A DNA stretch of 64,000 nucleotides from Nitrosomonas sp. (GTDB taxonomy: Bacteria > Pseudomonadota > Gammaproteobacteria > Burkholderiales > Nitrosomonadaceae). Positions within the stretch are counted from its first letter, which is position 1. Every line of letters starts with the position of its first letter. Position numbers and translations under genes: made by a program. The notes beneath the pieces are model-generated. The model was not told the origin of the DNA and did no database searches. It worked only from the letters and a program-made list of their open reading frames with translations. The DNA is taken from NCBI RefSeq assembly GCF_019635155.1, contig NZ_JAHBZY010000002.1, positions 186,001-250,000 on the forward strand. Reading direction: 5' to 3'. Positions 54,253 through 62,839 of this stretch are shown one piece after another.

Positions 54253-55511
54253 TATAAAAAAACCTTTTGAACAGTTCTGATGCCAGCAGCTAAAGCATCA
54301 ATTTCAGATTTTTTATTGTAAAAAGCAAAAGAAGCGCGTGAAGTGGCTGGAATATTAAATCGCTGCATAACCGGTTGAGCGCAATGATGACCAGTTCGCA
54401 CGGCAATACCATCTTGGTTCAGAATGGTACCGATATCGTGTGGATGGATGCCATCAATGGTGAATGAAATGACCGCGGCTTTTTGGGGGGCCGTGCCAAT
54501 AATTCTGACACCTGGGATTTCGGCAAGGCTTTCGGTTGCATAATCCAGTAATGTGGATTCATACGCCGCGATATTTTCAATGCCGATCGCGGTTAAATAA
54601 TCAATCGCAGCGCCAAATCCAATGGCAGCAGCGATGGGTGGCGTGCCGGCTTCAAATTTGTGCGGAATCGTATTGTAGAGTGTTTCTTCAAAGGTGACCG
54701 AGGCAATCATGTCACCGCCGCCTTTAAAAGGTTGCATGGATTCAAGCAATGCTGCCTTTCCATAAAGAATCCCGATGCCGGTTGGTCCACACAATTTGTG
54801 CGCTGAAAAAGCATAGAAATCGCAATCGAGCGCTTGTACATCAATTGCAAGATGGGGGGCAGCTTGTGCACCATCAATCAATACCGGAACACCGTGTCGA
54901 TGAGCAAAATCGATCATTTTCTTGATCGGATTGATGGTCCCAAGCGCATTGGAAACATGGATCAAGCCAACGAATTTGGTTCGCTCGTTAAATAATTTTT
55001 CATATTCGTTAATTTCCAGTTCACCAGTATCAGTGATAGGTACTACACGAATTTTTGCACCCTTTTCTTCAGCTAGCATTTGCCAGGGGACAATATTCGA
55101 GTGATGTTCCATGGTTGTAAGAATGATTTCATCGCCCGCTTTGATAAACTTACGGCCATATCCATGCATGACAAGATTGATCGAATCGGTGGTGCCACTG
55201 GTAAAAATAACTTCCCGATCTTCACGAGCATTGATGAATTGTTGCAATTTGCACCGCGCATTATGGAATTCCATCGTTGCAATTTCCGATAGATAATGGA
55301 CGGCACGATTGATATTGGCGTGCTGCGTGGTTTGATAACGCACTAAGCGGTCAATGACGAATTGCGGCATTTGGCTGGATGCTGCATTGTCAAGATAAAC
55401 CAATGGTTTGCCATCGACTTTCAACTTAAGTATTGGAAAATCCGCACGGATCTTTTCCCAATCTGGATTGCTGATAAAGTCAGACTTCAGAGATACTTGA
55501 GTGATATTCAT
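54252..55511 (-). CDS. sufS: Cysteine desulfurase SufS
   Basis: A 419-residue PLP-dependent desulfurase that removes sulfur from cysteine for cluster assembly. The PLP lysine lies in FSAHKLCGPTG and the catalytic cysteine in VRTGHHCAQP. Length and the short active-site loop fit the group II (SufS) type rather than IscS. It is 5 bases after sufD and overlaps sufU by one base, a tight operon. Confidence 0.95.
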   Translation of the reverse strand: MNITQVSLKSDFISNPDWEKIRADFPILKLKVDGKPLVYLDNAASSQMPQFVIDRLVRYQTTQHANINRAVHYLSEIATMEFHNARCKLQQFINAREDREVIFTSGTTDSINLVMHGYGRKFIKAGDEIILTTMEHHSNIVPWQMLAEEKGAKIRVVPITDTGELEINEYEKLFNERTKFVGLIHVSNALGTINPIKKMIDFAHRHGVPVLIDGAQAAPHLAIDVQALDCDFYAFSAHKLCGPTGIGILYGKAALLESMQPFKGGGDMIASVTFEETLYNTIPHKFEAGTPPIAAAIGFGAAIDYLTAIGIENIAAYESTLLDYATESLAEIPGVRIIGTAPQKAAVISFTIDGIHPHDIGTILNQDGIAVRTGHHCAQPVMQRFNIPATSRASFAFYNKKSEIDALAAGIRTVQKVFL

Positions 55512-55516
55512 TGTTA

Positions 55517-56806
55517 TTATTCTGATTTCTGATAAAGGATAGCTTGTTCCAGTCGCTGTCTGAGCGATGTTACCGGAATGCGGTTGATAACCTCTGCAGC
55601 AAAAGCATAGGTTAATAAGCTACGTGCAGTGGCTGGGGATAGACCTCTGCTACCCAGGTAGAACAATTCTTCTTCGTCCAATTGTCCGACTGTTGCGCCG
55701 TGCGCACATTTAACATCATCCGCAAAAATTTCCAGTTGCGGCTTTGTGTTTACTTGAGCAGTTTTACTGAGCAACAGATTGCGGCTGGATTGTGAGGAGT
55801 TTGTTTGTTGTGCATGAGGGCGGACAACGATTCTTCCATTAAAGACGGCGTGCGCTTTTTCATTAACAATGCATTTATGTTGTTGATAGCTCGTTCCATG
55901 AGGCTTGATGTGATCGATGCATGAATGTGTATCGGCGAGTTGCTGATTAGAAATCATGGTGAGTCCATCAATTGTACATTCCGCTGCTTCATCATTTAAA
56001 AAAACATTCTGGTTATAGCGGGAAATCCGGGCGCCTGTTGAAATACTGATTGATTGATACTGACTTGCCCGATCCAGTGAAACCGCGCAGTTAGCCAAAT
56101 GGAAAGCTTCCAGATTCTCGCGCTGAATCCTGATATGCTTCACATTTGCATGCGGTGCAAGAAAAAATTCACTCACAGAATTGGTAATATATTTCGCGTT
56201 GTTATGAGCAATGTATTCTTCTACGAGAGTAATATTGCTACCTTCTTCGCAAACCAGGAGGCAGCGCGGGTAACTTGTCACTTCATTTTGAGTGGCGATA
56301 AACAATAAATGAATAGGGTCTCGAACGGCGGCATTTTTTGGAATTGAAACGACTGCTGCGTCACTGAGAAAAGCTGTGTTTAGCGCTGTAAATACATTAT
56401 CCTCATATTTGGCAAGCCTGCCGAGATGAGATTCCAAATATGCAGAGTTTGAAGACAAAAACATCGGTAAATTGCCAACCGTTAATGAAGTTGGATCAAA
56501 AATTGACAAACTGGAAGAAAAATACCCGTCAATAAATACCAAACGGATTTTTGCTTCCTTTAGGAACAAATGCTCAACATCCCCTATATGGATAATATTC
56601 TCAGGTTGCGAAGGCCGGAAAGGGAGATGAGTTAACGCGGAGATATCAGTGAATCGCCACTCTTCGTCGCGTTTGGTGGGTAATCTCAGCATACTGGCTT
56701 GATCGATTGCATTGGCACGCAATTGATTAAGCCACGACGATGGTTTTGTATTTGTGAATGGCCATAATTCCAGAGAGCGTTCAAGATAGTCAGTATTAAT
56801 AACCAT
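55517..56806 (-). CDS. sufD: SUF scaffold protein SufD
   Basis: SufD pairs with SufB and SufC in the SufBC2D complex that builds new iron-sulfur clusters. The 429-residue protein has the beta-helix core typical of SufB/SufD, with SLDRASQYQSISISTGARISR and CAHGATVGQLDEEELFYLGSRG near the C-terminus, including the conserved histidine of the SufD cluster interface. It is 2 bases after sufC. Confidence 0.93.
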   Translation of the reverse strand: MVINTDYLERSLELWPFTNTKPSSWLNQLRANAIDQASMLRLPTKRDEEWRFTDISALTHLPFRPSQPENIIHIGDVEHLFLKEAKIRLVFIDGYFSSSLSIFDPTSLTVGNLPMFLSSNSAYLESHLGRLAKYEDNVFTALNTAFLSDAAVVSIPKNAAVRDPIHLLFIATQNEVTSYPRCLLVCEEGSNITLVEEYIAHNNAKYITNSVSEFFLAPHANVKHIRIQRENLEAFHLANCAVSLDRASQYQSISISTGARISRYNQNVFLNDEAAECTIDGLTMISNQQLADTHSCIDHIKPHGTSYQQHKCIVNEKAHAVFNGRIVVRPHAQQTNSSQSSRNLLLSKTAQVNTKPQLEIFADDVKCAHGATVGQLDEEELFYLGSRGLSPATARSLLTYAFAAEVINRIPVTSLRQRLEQAILYQKSE

Positions 56807-56808
56807 GA

Positions 56809-57603
56809 TCAGGCAGTTACCTTGTTTGTGGATTCGCTATGATTGATTACCCAATCGTAACCTCGTGTTTCTAATTCCAGCGCCAGCTCTTTTCCTCCCG
56901 TCAAAACGATACGGCCAGCATGCATTACATGGACAAAGTCCGGCACAATATAATCTAATAGGCGTTGATAATGCGTGACTAAAATGGTGGCATTATCTTT
57001 ATTCATAATTTGATTTACGCCGTTAGCCACCGTTTTGAGTGCATCAATATCTAGTCCGGAATCCATTTCATCCAGAATGCTTAGCCGAGGCTCTAGCAAA
57101 GCCATTTGCAAGATTTCATTCCGTTTTTTTTCACCACCTGAGAAACCTTCATTTACACTGCGATCCAGAAAATCCGGCTTCATATTTAATAATTTCATTT
57201 TTTCTCGAACGAAATCATCAAACTCGAGCGGATCCAGTTCTTCTTTTCCACGTTGGGATTGAATGGTGTTATACGCAAGGCGCAGAAACTGTATATTCGC
57301 AACGCCAGGGATTTCAACGGGATACTGGAATGCTAAAAACAATCCGGCATGCGCTCGCTCCTCGGGAGGTAAATCAAGTAAGTTTTTGTTTTCAAATTGG
57401 ATGGAGCCCGCTGTTATCTCATAAGCTGAATGACCGGCCAGTACTTTCGCGAAGGTGCTTTTGCCAGAGCCATTTAATCCCATAATGGCATGGATTTCAC
57501 CGCGCTTAACTGTCAGATCAATTCCTTTCAGAATTTCCTTGCCATTGATGCTGGCGTGCAACCCCTGTACAGCAAGAATGGTTTTACTATTACTAACAAT
57601 CAT
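56809..57603 (-). CDS. sufC: SUF ATPase SufC
   Basis: SufC is the ABC-type ATPase that drives conformational change in SufBC2D. The 264-residue protein has Walker [10 protein letters not shown] (about 42-50), the signature FSGGEKKR (about 154-161) and Walker [13 protein letters not shown] (about 174-185), with the Asp-to-Glu-type features seen in SufC. It overlaps sufB by 4 bases (ATGA). Confidence 0.96.
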   Translation of the reverse strand: MIVSNSKTILAVQGLHASINGKEILKGIDLTVKRGEIHAIMGLNGSGKSTFAKVLAGHSAYEITAGSIQFENKNLLDLPPEERAHAGLFLAFQYPVEIPGVANIQFLRLAYNTIQSQRGKEELDPLEFDDFVREKMKLLNMKPDFLDRSVNEGFSGGEKKRNEILQMALLEPRLSILDEMDSGLDIDALKTVANGVNQIMNKDNATILVTHYQRLLDYIVPDFVHVMHAGRIVLTGGKELALELETRGYDWVINHSESTNKVTA

Positions 57604-59036
57604 CCTACACTTCCTTCCAGTTTAAAGCTGAGAAGTTTCGTCGCTTCAACAGCAAATTCCATTGGCAATTGTTGAAACACGTCTTTGCAGAAGCCATTAA
57701 TAATCATCGAGACGGCTTCTTCCGCGTCAATACCACGTTGGGAAAAGTAAAAAAGCTGATCTTCACCTATTTTTGATGTTGAGGCTTCATGTTCTACTTT
57801 GGCAGTATTGTTGTGTACTTGAATATACGGAAATGTATGAGCGCCGCATTGGTCGCCTATCAGCATAGAATCGCACTGCGAGTAGTTCCGCGCACCTTCC
57901 GCAGTCGGAGAGATTCTTACCAGGCCGCGATAGCTGCTATTTGAGTGACCGGCTGAAATACCTTTGCTAACTATCGTGCTACGAGTATTTTTACCGAGAT
58001 GTATCATTTTTGTCCCCGTATCAGCCTGCTGATAATTGTTTGTAACAGCTACTGAATAGAATTCGCCTACAGAGTTGTCTCCACGCAGGATGCAGGAAGG
58101 ATATTTCCATGTGATCGCGGAACCTGTTTCAACTTGAGTCCAAGATATCCGGGAATTCCTGCCTTTAGCCAGCCCACGTTTAGTGACGAAATTGTATATG
58201 CCACCAACCCCGTTTTCGTCGCCTGCATACCAGTTTTGCACCGTTGAATATTTGATATCTGCATCATCCAAAGCAATGAGCTCAACCACTGCGGCATGCA
58301 ATTGGTTGGTATCGAATCTGGGTGCGGTGCAACCTTCAAGATATGAAACGGATGCACCTTCTTCTGCAATGATTAAGGTGCGTTCAAATTGCCCGGATCC
58401 TTCGGTATTTATACGGAAATAGGTTGATAGATCCATCGGGCATTTCACGCCTTTCGGGATAAAACAAAATGAGCCATCCGTAAATACCGCAGAATTTAAT
58501 GCGGCAAAGTAGTTATCTCCGACGGGAACAACCGATCCAAGGTATTTCTGGATTAATTCGGGATGATTATGTACGGCTTCCGATATGGAACAAAAAATAA
58601 TGCCAACATCAGCAAGCTTCTGTTTGTAGGTGGTTGCGACCGATACGCTGTCGAAGATTACATCGACTGCGACGCCCGCCAATGCGGCACGTTCATGCAT
58701 CGGTACGCCGAGTTTCTCGAACGTTCTCAGTAACTCAGGATCCACTTCATCCATGCTGGATAGCTTTTTTTTAGGCTTGGGAGCCGAATAATAGCTGATA
58801 TCCTGAAAATCGATCGATGGATAATGGACATTCTGCCATTTAGGCTCGGTCATTGTCAGCCATGTTTTATAAGCTTCCAGTCGGAATGTTAGAAGCCATT
58901 CCGGTTCATTTTTTTTGGCCGAAATTAACCGGATAATATCTTCGTTTAACCCTTTGGGGGCAACATCGGATTCAATTTCGGTAACGAAGCCATGCTTATA
59001 TGGTTGATTAACCAGACTTTGCAGTACTGCACTCAT
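57600..59036 (-). CDS. sufB: SUF scaffold protein SufB
   Basis: SufB is the main scaffold where new iron-sulfur clusters form. The 478-residue protein has the N-terminal helical part and the long beta-helix with [24 protein letters not shown], the region of the conserved cysteine (in GCTAP) that receives sulfur, and the C-terminal [13 protein letters not shown]. Length matches SufB (about 470-490). It is 102 bases after the IscA/SufA-type gene. Confidence 0.96.
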   Translation of the reverse strand: MSAVLQSLVNQPYKHGFVTEIESDVAPKGLNEDIIRLISAKKNEPEWLLTFRLEAYKTWLTMTEPKWQNVHYPSIDFQDISYYSAPKPKKKLSSMDEVDPELLRTFEKLGVPMHERAALAGVAVDVIFDSVSVATTYKQKLADVGIIFCSISEAVHNHPELIQKYLGSVVPVGDNYFAALNSAVFTDGSFCFIPKGVKCPMDLSTYFRINTEGSGQFERTLIIAEEGASVSYLEGCTAPRFDTNQLHAAVVELIALDDADIKYSTVQNWYAGDENGVGGIYNFVTKRGLAKGRNSRISWTQVETGSAITWKYPSCILRGDNSVGEFYSVAVTNNYQQADTGTKMIHLGKNTRSTIVSKGISAGHSNSSYRGLVRISPTAEGARNYSQCDSMLIGDQCGAHTFPYIQVHNNTAKVEHEASTSKIGEDQLFYFSQRGIDAEEAVSMIINGFCKDVFQQLPMEFAVEATKLLSFKLEGSVG

Positions 59037-59138
59037 TTGGTTTCTTCCTTTATTTTCTAATTCATACTTTCAAAAGAAAGCATGAATTGCCAGATAGTTT
59101 TTGTGATTTTCCAATAAAAAGAAAAATCTTATTTTTAA

Positions 59139-59486
59139 TTATAAGGTAATTGCGTTTGATTCTTTAATGCTGAAACTATCTCCACACCCGCAGGTATTAT
59201 CAATGTTTGGATTGATAAACTTAAAAACACTGTTGAGACCGTCTTTCGTAAAGTCAATATGAGAGCCATCAATGTATGGAAGACTTATACGATCGACAAC
59301 AACCCTGATGTTGTTGGATTCGAACAATTGATCATCCGGGTTAATTTGATCAGCATAATCGAAAGTGTAAGAAAAACCGGAACACCCTGATTTTTTTACT
59401 CCGATGCGAAAAGCCAACCCCTTACCACGCTTCGCAAGTTGTTGCTGAATATGCTTTGCGGCATTTTCTGTCAATGTAATTGGCAT
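59139..59486 (-). CDS. SufA/IscA-type cluster carrier
   Basis: A 115-residue A-type carrier (HesB fold) that moves clusters from the scaffold to apo-proteins. The three cysteines are C35 in KKSGCSGFSY and the CxC pair in NTCGCGDSF near residues 99-101. Length is normal. It is the second gene of the operon, 163 bases after iscR, before sufB. SufA and IscA are not separable from sequence alone, so no symbol is given. Confidence 0.9.
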   Translation of the reverse strand: MPITLTENAAKHIQQQLAKRGKGLAFRIGVKKSGCSGFSYTFDYADQINPDDQLFESNNIRVVVDRISLPYIDGSHIDFTKDGLNSVFKFINPNIDNTCGCGDSFSIKESNAITL

Positions 59487-59649
59487 ATGGTTTATCCAAG
59501 AAATTCAATTCACTGCAATATCACTGATTTTCATATTGATTTTTTGGAACTGTATATCAATACTGAAGAAACAGCGATAAATTCGACATTACTTGAATTA
59601 ATTTGTTCTGTAGCAACTTTGCATATACATTAGACAGCAATTATCCAAT

Positions 59650-60111
59650 TCATGCAGCGGTTGATTCTCGCATGTCGAGAAGCGGTACAATCGCTTCGTT
59701 TTGCTGAGTGATTTGATTGTCAACTAATTCTTTCAGCGTTACAGCACCAAGATATTCAAAAATCAGATCATTCAATTTTGCCCACAAATCATGAGTCATG
59801 CATTTACCATCATTGTGACAATTTTCCTTACCACCGCATTGCGTCGCATCAATGGGTTCGTCAACAGCGAGGATAATATCAGCTACGGATACTTTATCTA
59901 AGTCTTTTGCGAGACAATAGCCGCCGCCTGGCCCACGTACACTGTCGACTAGCTCTGATTGACGTAACTTCGCGAATAACTGCTCTAAATATGATAGTGA
60001 AATTTTTTGCCGTTGACTGATGTCTGCCAAAGTCACAGGCTGATTGCTTTGTTGCAAAGCTAGGTCAAGGAGTGCCGTTACTGCAAATCTACCTTTTGTT
60101 GTTAGTCTCAT
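59650..60111 (-). CDS. iscR: Rrf2-family iron-sulfur cluster regulator IscR
   Basis: A 153-residue Rrf2-type transcription factor with a winged helix-turn-helix (about 1-60; TLADISQRQKISLSYLEQLFAKLRQ) and the cluster site C92, C98 and C104 with H107 in CGGKENCHNDGKCMTH, the same four residues as in Escherichia coli IscR. As the [2Fe-2S] form it represses its promoter; the apo form activates others. It heads the SUF operon, and two type 1 IscR sites overlap its own promoter. In many bacteria IscR controls isc genes; here it sits with suf. Confidence 0.95.
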   Translation of the reverse strand: MRLTTKGRFAVTALLDLALQQSNQPVTLADISQRQKISLSYLEQLFAKLRQSELVDSVRGPGGGYCLAKDLDKVSVADIILAVDEPIDATQCGGKENCHNDGKCMTHDLWAKLNDLIFEYLGAVTLKELVDNQITQQNEAIVPLLDMRESTAA

Positions 60112-60162
60112 GTCTTGCTCCTATAAAAAACGAACGGGTTGAAGATAAATTATTTCTCAAAA

Positions 60163-60187
60163 ATACCCGATTGATTTAGTCAACTAT
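60163..60187. promoter_or_regulatory. Type 1 IscR binding site, proximal
   Basis: A 25-base site (ATA, CCCGATTGATTTAGTCAAC, TAT in order) that matches the published type 1 IscR consensus at all but one position. Its TAGTCAACTAT half overlaps the -10 of the predicted iscR promoter, so binding here would repress. Confidence 0.7.
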
Positions 60188-60211
60188 ACGATACTTGATT
60201 AATTTAGTCAA
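60183..60211 (-). promoter_or_regulatory. Predicted iscR-suf promoter
   Basis: On the minus strand TTGACT (60206-60211) is 17 bases from TATAGT (60183-60188), a good sigma-70 match, about 70 bases before the iscR start. Both IscR sites overlap it. Confidence 0.65.
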
Positions 60212-60215
60212 CTAT
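60191..60215. promoter_or_regulatory. Type 1 IscR binding site, distal
   Basis: A second 25-base site (ATA, CTTGATTAATTTAGTCAAC, TAT) matches the type 1 IscR consensus at all but one position. It covers the -35 of the predicted iscR promoter and is 28 bases from the proximal site, center to center. Confidence 0.7.
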
Positions 60216-60305
60216 CCTGCTTATTTTTTTATTATTAGGAAGATAATTTATATTAACTATAGGAAAGATAGAGATTTTTATGAAGATTTGATTGGGAAGG
60301 GCTAG

Positions 60306-60317
60306 GCACTTAAGTGC
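60306..60317. repeat. 12-base palindrome in the iscR-rpoE gap
   Basis: GCACTTAAGTGC is a perfect palindrome; its core CACTTAAG recurs at about 60349. The gap from 60216 to 60576 holds no gene. The role of the palindrome is unknown; it may bind a dimeric regulator. Confidence 0.35.
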
Positions 60318-60498
60318 TGGGATGAGGTGGTCTGCTTGATTTCTTACACTTAAGCATTTGTTGTTTTGGAATGAAAATTTTCCTTTACTAAGAAGGGCGA
60401 TTAATTATGAACTTATCGATAAGGCAAATTGTCTTTATTGCGAGTAACGTACGGTGACATAGTTCCCGAGATTGAATTGGATAGGTATACTTCATCTA

Positions 60499-60525
60499 TT
60501 GCGTCATTATGATATGACCTATAAT
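60499..60525 (+). promoter_or_regulatory. Possible promoter of the rpoE operon
   Basis: A perfect TATAAT (60520-60525) lies 51 bases before the rpoE start, with TTGCGT 15 bases (or ATTGCG 16 bases) upstream as a weak, close-spaced -35. A sigma-E self-activated promoter would be expected too, but none was convincing. Confidence 0.4.
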
Positions 60526-60576
60526 GCACACAAGTATTAATCTACATTCATTCAAAATGCTCAGGGATCAAGTTGT

Positions 60577-61176
60577 ATGGGTGATCGGGAGATCGATCAG
60601 CAGTTAGTAGAAAGAGTTCAAGCCGGAGACAAGCATGCATTTGATCTACTAGTCATTAAGTATCAACGTAAGCTCGCACGTTTGCTGTCGCAATTTATAC
60701 GTGACTCGGCTGAAGTTGAGGATGTTACTCAAGAAGCCTTTATTAAAGCGTATAGGGCGTTGCCTTCATTTCGTGGGGATAGTGCTTTTTATACTTGGTT
60801 GTATCGAATCGGCATTAATACTGCAAAGAATTTTCTGGTATCTCAAGGCCGTAAGCTACCTACTCTGCAAGGCTTCGAAAACGAGGATGGTGATGATTTT
60901 GAGGGAAGTAGCTTACTAAAGGAAATGAATACTCCCGAAAGTGAACTGATGAGCCAACAGATTGCTCAAACGGTTAATCTAACGTTGGATTCATTGCCTG
61001 AAGAATTAAGAACTGCGATTGTTTTGAGGGAAATTGATGGATTAAGCTATGAAGAAATTGCAAATATTATGAATTGTCCTATTGGGACCGTACGTTCACG
61101 CATTTTTCGTGCACGTGAAGCGATATCTGAACAATTACGTCCTTTGCTGGGGACAAGTAAAGACAAGAGGTGGTAA
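60577..61176 (+). CDS. rpoE: Extracytoplasmic-function sigma factor RpoE (sigma-E)
   Basis: Sigma-E directs envelope-stress genes. The 199-residue protein has region 2 (about 25-95; DVTQEAFIKAYRALPSFRGDSAFYTWLYRIGINTAKN) and region 4 (about 135-185; LPEELRTAIVLREIDGLSYEEIANIMNCPIGTVRSRIFRAREAI), all sigma-E hallmarks. It is followed by rseA, rseB and a mucD/degP gene in the order of the AlgU/RpoE operon of Pseudomonas and betaproteobacteria. The 465-base upstream gap contains the iscR promoter and possible rpoE promoter. Confidence 0.95.
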   Translation: MGDREIDQQLVERVQAGDKHAFDLLVIKYQRKLARLLSQFIRDSAEVEDVTQEAFIKAYRALPSFRGDSAFYTWLYRIGINTAKNFLVSQGRKLPTLQGFENEDGDDFEGSSLLKEMNTPESELMSQQIAQTVNLTLDSLPEELRTAIVLREIDGLSYEEIANIMNCPIGTVRSRIFRAREAISEQLRPLLGTSKDKRW

Positions 61177-61177
61177 T

Positions 61178-61747
61178 GTGAAAAATAAATTATCTTCATT
61201 GATGGATGGTGAACTTGAGCGTGAAAATGTGTCGGATGTTATTGCGGCGATCAAAAGAGAGGAAGAGTTGCGGGAAGAATGGAAGGTTTATCATTTAATT
61301 GGAGATACCTTGCGACAATCATCACGGCTATCGATGAATATTTCTCCTGGAGTTAGTCATAAATTAAAATCCGAGCCTACGATCCTTTCCCCAATTGTTT
61401 CAGTGACATCAACGAGCAGCACTAATAAACAAAAATATAAAGTGTTTGCTTTTTCAATTGCAGCTTCCGTTTTTGCAATGGTCTCTGGATGGCTGATTAT
61501 GCAAAATTTATATGAACCGAGAACGATAATTGTTGCTGAACAAACCAATCGTGACAATAACTTAAATGCCCCTCCCGTTATGGTCGCAACACCGCCATCT
61601 ATATATAATTTCTCGCACCCTCCCATTGAAATGAATGATTATTTATTTGTTCACCGAGAATTCTCTCCAGGCGTAACTCTGCGGGGACAAGTAACCAATG
61701 TTAATATTAATAGTGCTACCGAATATCACGAAAGATATGGGAGATGA
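61178..61747 (+). CDS. rseA: Sigma-E anti-sigma factor RseA/MucA
   Basis: RseA holds sigma-E at the membrane until proteases release it. The start is GTG 61178 directly after the rpoE stop, preceded by AAGAGGTGG; a longer upstream frame runs through rpoE. The 189-residue protein has a cytoplasmic N-terminal sigma-binding part (about 1-85; KLSSLMDGELERENVSDVIAAI), one membrane helix (about 92-112; KVFAFSIAASVFAMVSGWLIM) and a periplasmic tail. Translationally coupled to rseB by a 4-base overlap. Confidence 0.88.
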   Translation: MKNKLSSLMDGELERENVSDVIAAIKREEELREEWKVYHLIGDTLRQSSRLSMNISPGVSHKLKSEPTILSPIVSVTSTSSTNKQKYKVFAFSIAASVFAMVSGWLIMQNLYEPRTIIVAEQTNRDNNLNAPPVMVATPPSIYNFSHPPIEMNDYLFVHREFSPGVTLRGQVTNVNINSATEYHERYGR

Positions 61748-62727
61748 TGAGTTGTAGAATTGTTGCGCTGTTTTTGTTGCTTGTTATTTGTTTACAAACA
61801 GCGTGGGCACAAGAATTATCACTCTCGTCGGAAAGTGCATTGGCTTGGATAAAAAAAATGACCGATGCGCCTCGTCAGCACAATTTTTCAGGAACATTCG
61901 TTTATTATGCTGATAGCCAAATAGAGACCTCGCGCATTGTTCACAAAATTGATAAATCAGGTGAGCATGAAAAAATCGAAGTTTTAGATGGAATGCCACG
62001 CATTGTTTTTCGCCATAATGATGAAATGAGATGCTATCTACCGGAAAGCAAAAAAGTTTATACAGAAAGGCGTTGGTTCCGAAAATTTTTCCCCGATTAT
62101 ATTCTGTATCCGGCTGACGGTATTGATAAAAATTATCATATAACAGAAGCCAGACGAGAGCGAGTGGCGGGCCGTGAGAGTCAGGTTTTATCACTAATAC
62201 CGAGAGATTCCTTACGTTTTGGGTATCAATTCTGGATTGATAGCGAATCAGGTTTGCTTCTGAAAGTGACTGTCACGCATGGGAATGAAGTCATTGAGCA
62301 ATTTGCGTTTGCACAACTGGAGATTGATTCGGAAATTTCTTCTGAGCAAGTAAACCCCGATGTGTCGATGATTTCGAATGATTGGAAAATTACCAATCTG
62401 ACCGCATCCCTTTTAAACAAAGGCGAGTTGAAATGGGAAATCACAAGTCTCCCCGTCGGCTTCAGAAAATTGGTGGAAATGAAACGAAATCTTACAGAGA
62501 AGCCAACGTTAGTCGATCATATTGCTTTGACTGACGGTCTCGCAACAGTTTCAATTTTTATTGAGCCCATTGACAAGAATGAATCACCAATGGCGGGGTT
62601 ATTCTCGAGTCGCGGCGCAATTAATATTTATGTGAGAACTGTCGAGGCTAATAAAATAACGACGATTGGCGAAGTTCCTCTGGAAACAATTAAATTAATT
62701 GGTGATGCTGTTATTAAGCAAAAATAA
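61744..62727 (+). CDS. rseB: Sigma-E regulator RseB/MucB
   Basis: RseB is a periplasmic protein that binds RseA and senses mislocalised lipoproteins or LPS, controlling sigma-E release. The 327-residue precursor has a signal peptide (about 1-22; IVALFLLLVICLQTAWAQ) and two periplasmic domains, a LolA/LppX-like N-terminal lobe (about 30-215) and a smaller C-terminal domain (about 225-325). Length and position match. It starts within the end of rseA (ATGATGA overlap). Confidence 0.92.
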   Translation: MMSCRIVALFLLLVICLQTAWAQELSLSSESALAWIKKMTDAPRQHNFSGTFVYYADSQIETSRIVHKIDKSGEHEKIEVLDGMPRIVFRHNDEMRCYLPESKKVYTERRWFRKFFPDYILYPADGIDKNYHITEARRERVAGRESQVLSLIPRDSLRFGYQFWIDSESGLLLKVTVTHGNEVIEQFAFAQLEIDSEISSEQVNPDVSMISNDWKITNLTASLLNKGELKWEITSLPVGFRKLVEMKRNLTEKPTLVDHIALTDGLATVSIFIEPIDKNESPMAGLFSSRGAINIYVRTVEANKITTIGEVPLETIKLIGDAVIKQK

Positions 62728-62839
62728 TGTTTCTCGGCATGATTGATTTAGATTTCTGTAGTTGTGAATTAAAGTGCTGTTTAGTTTAATAAAAATTATA
62801 AAGAATAATTATTTATAAAGTATTGCAAGGATCGACGCC

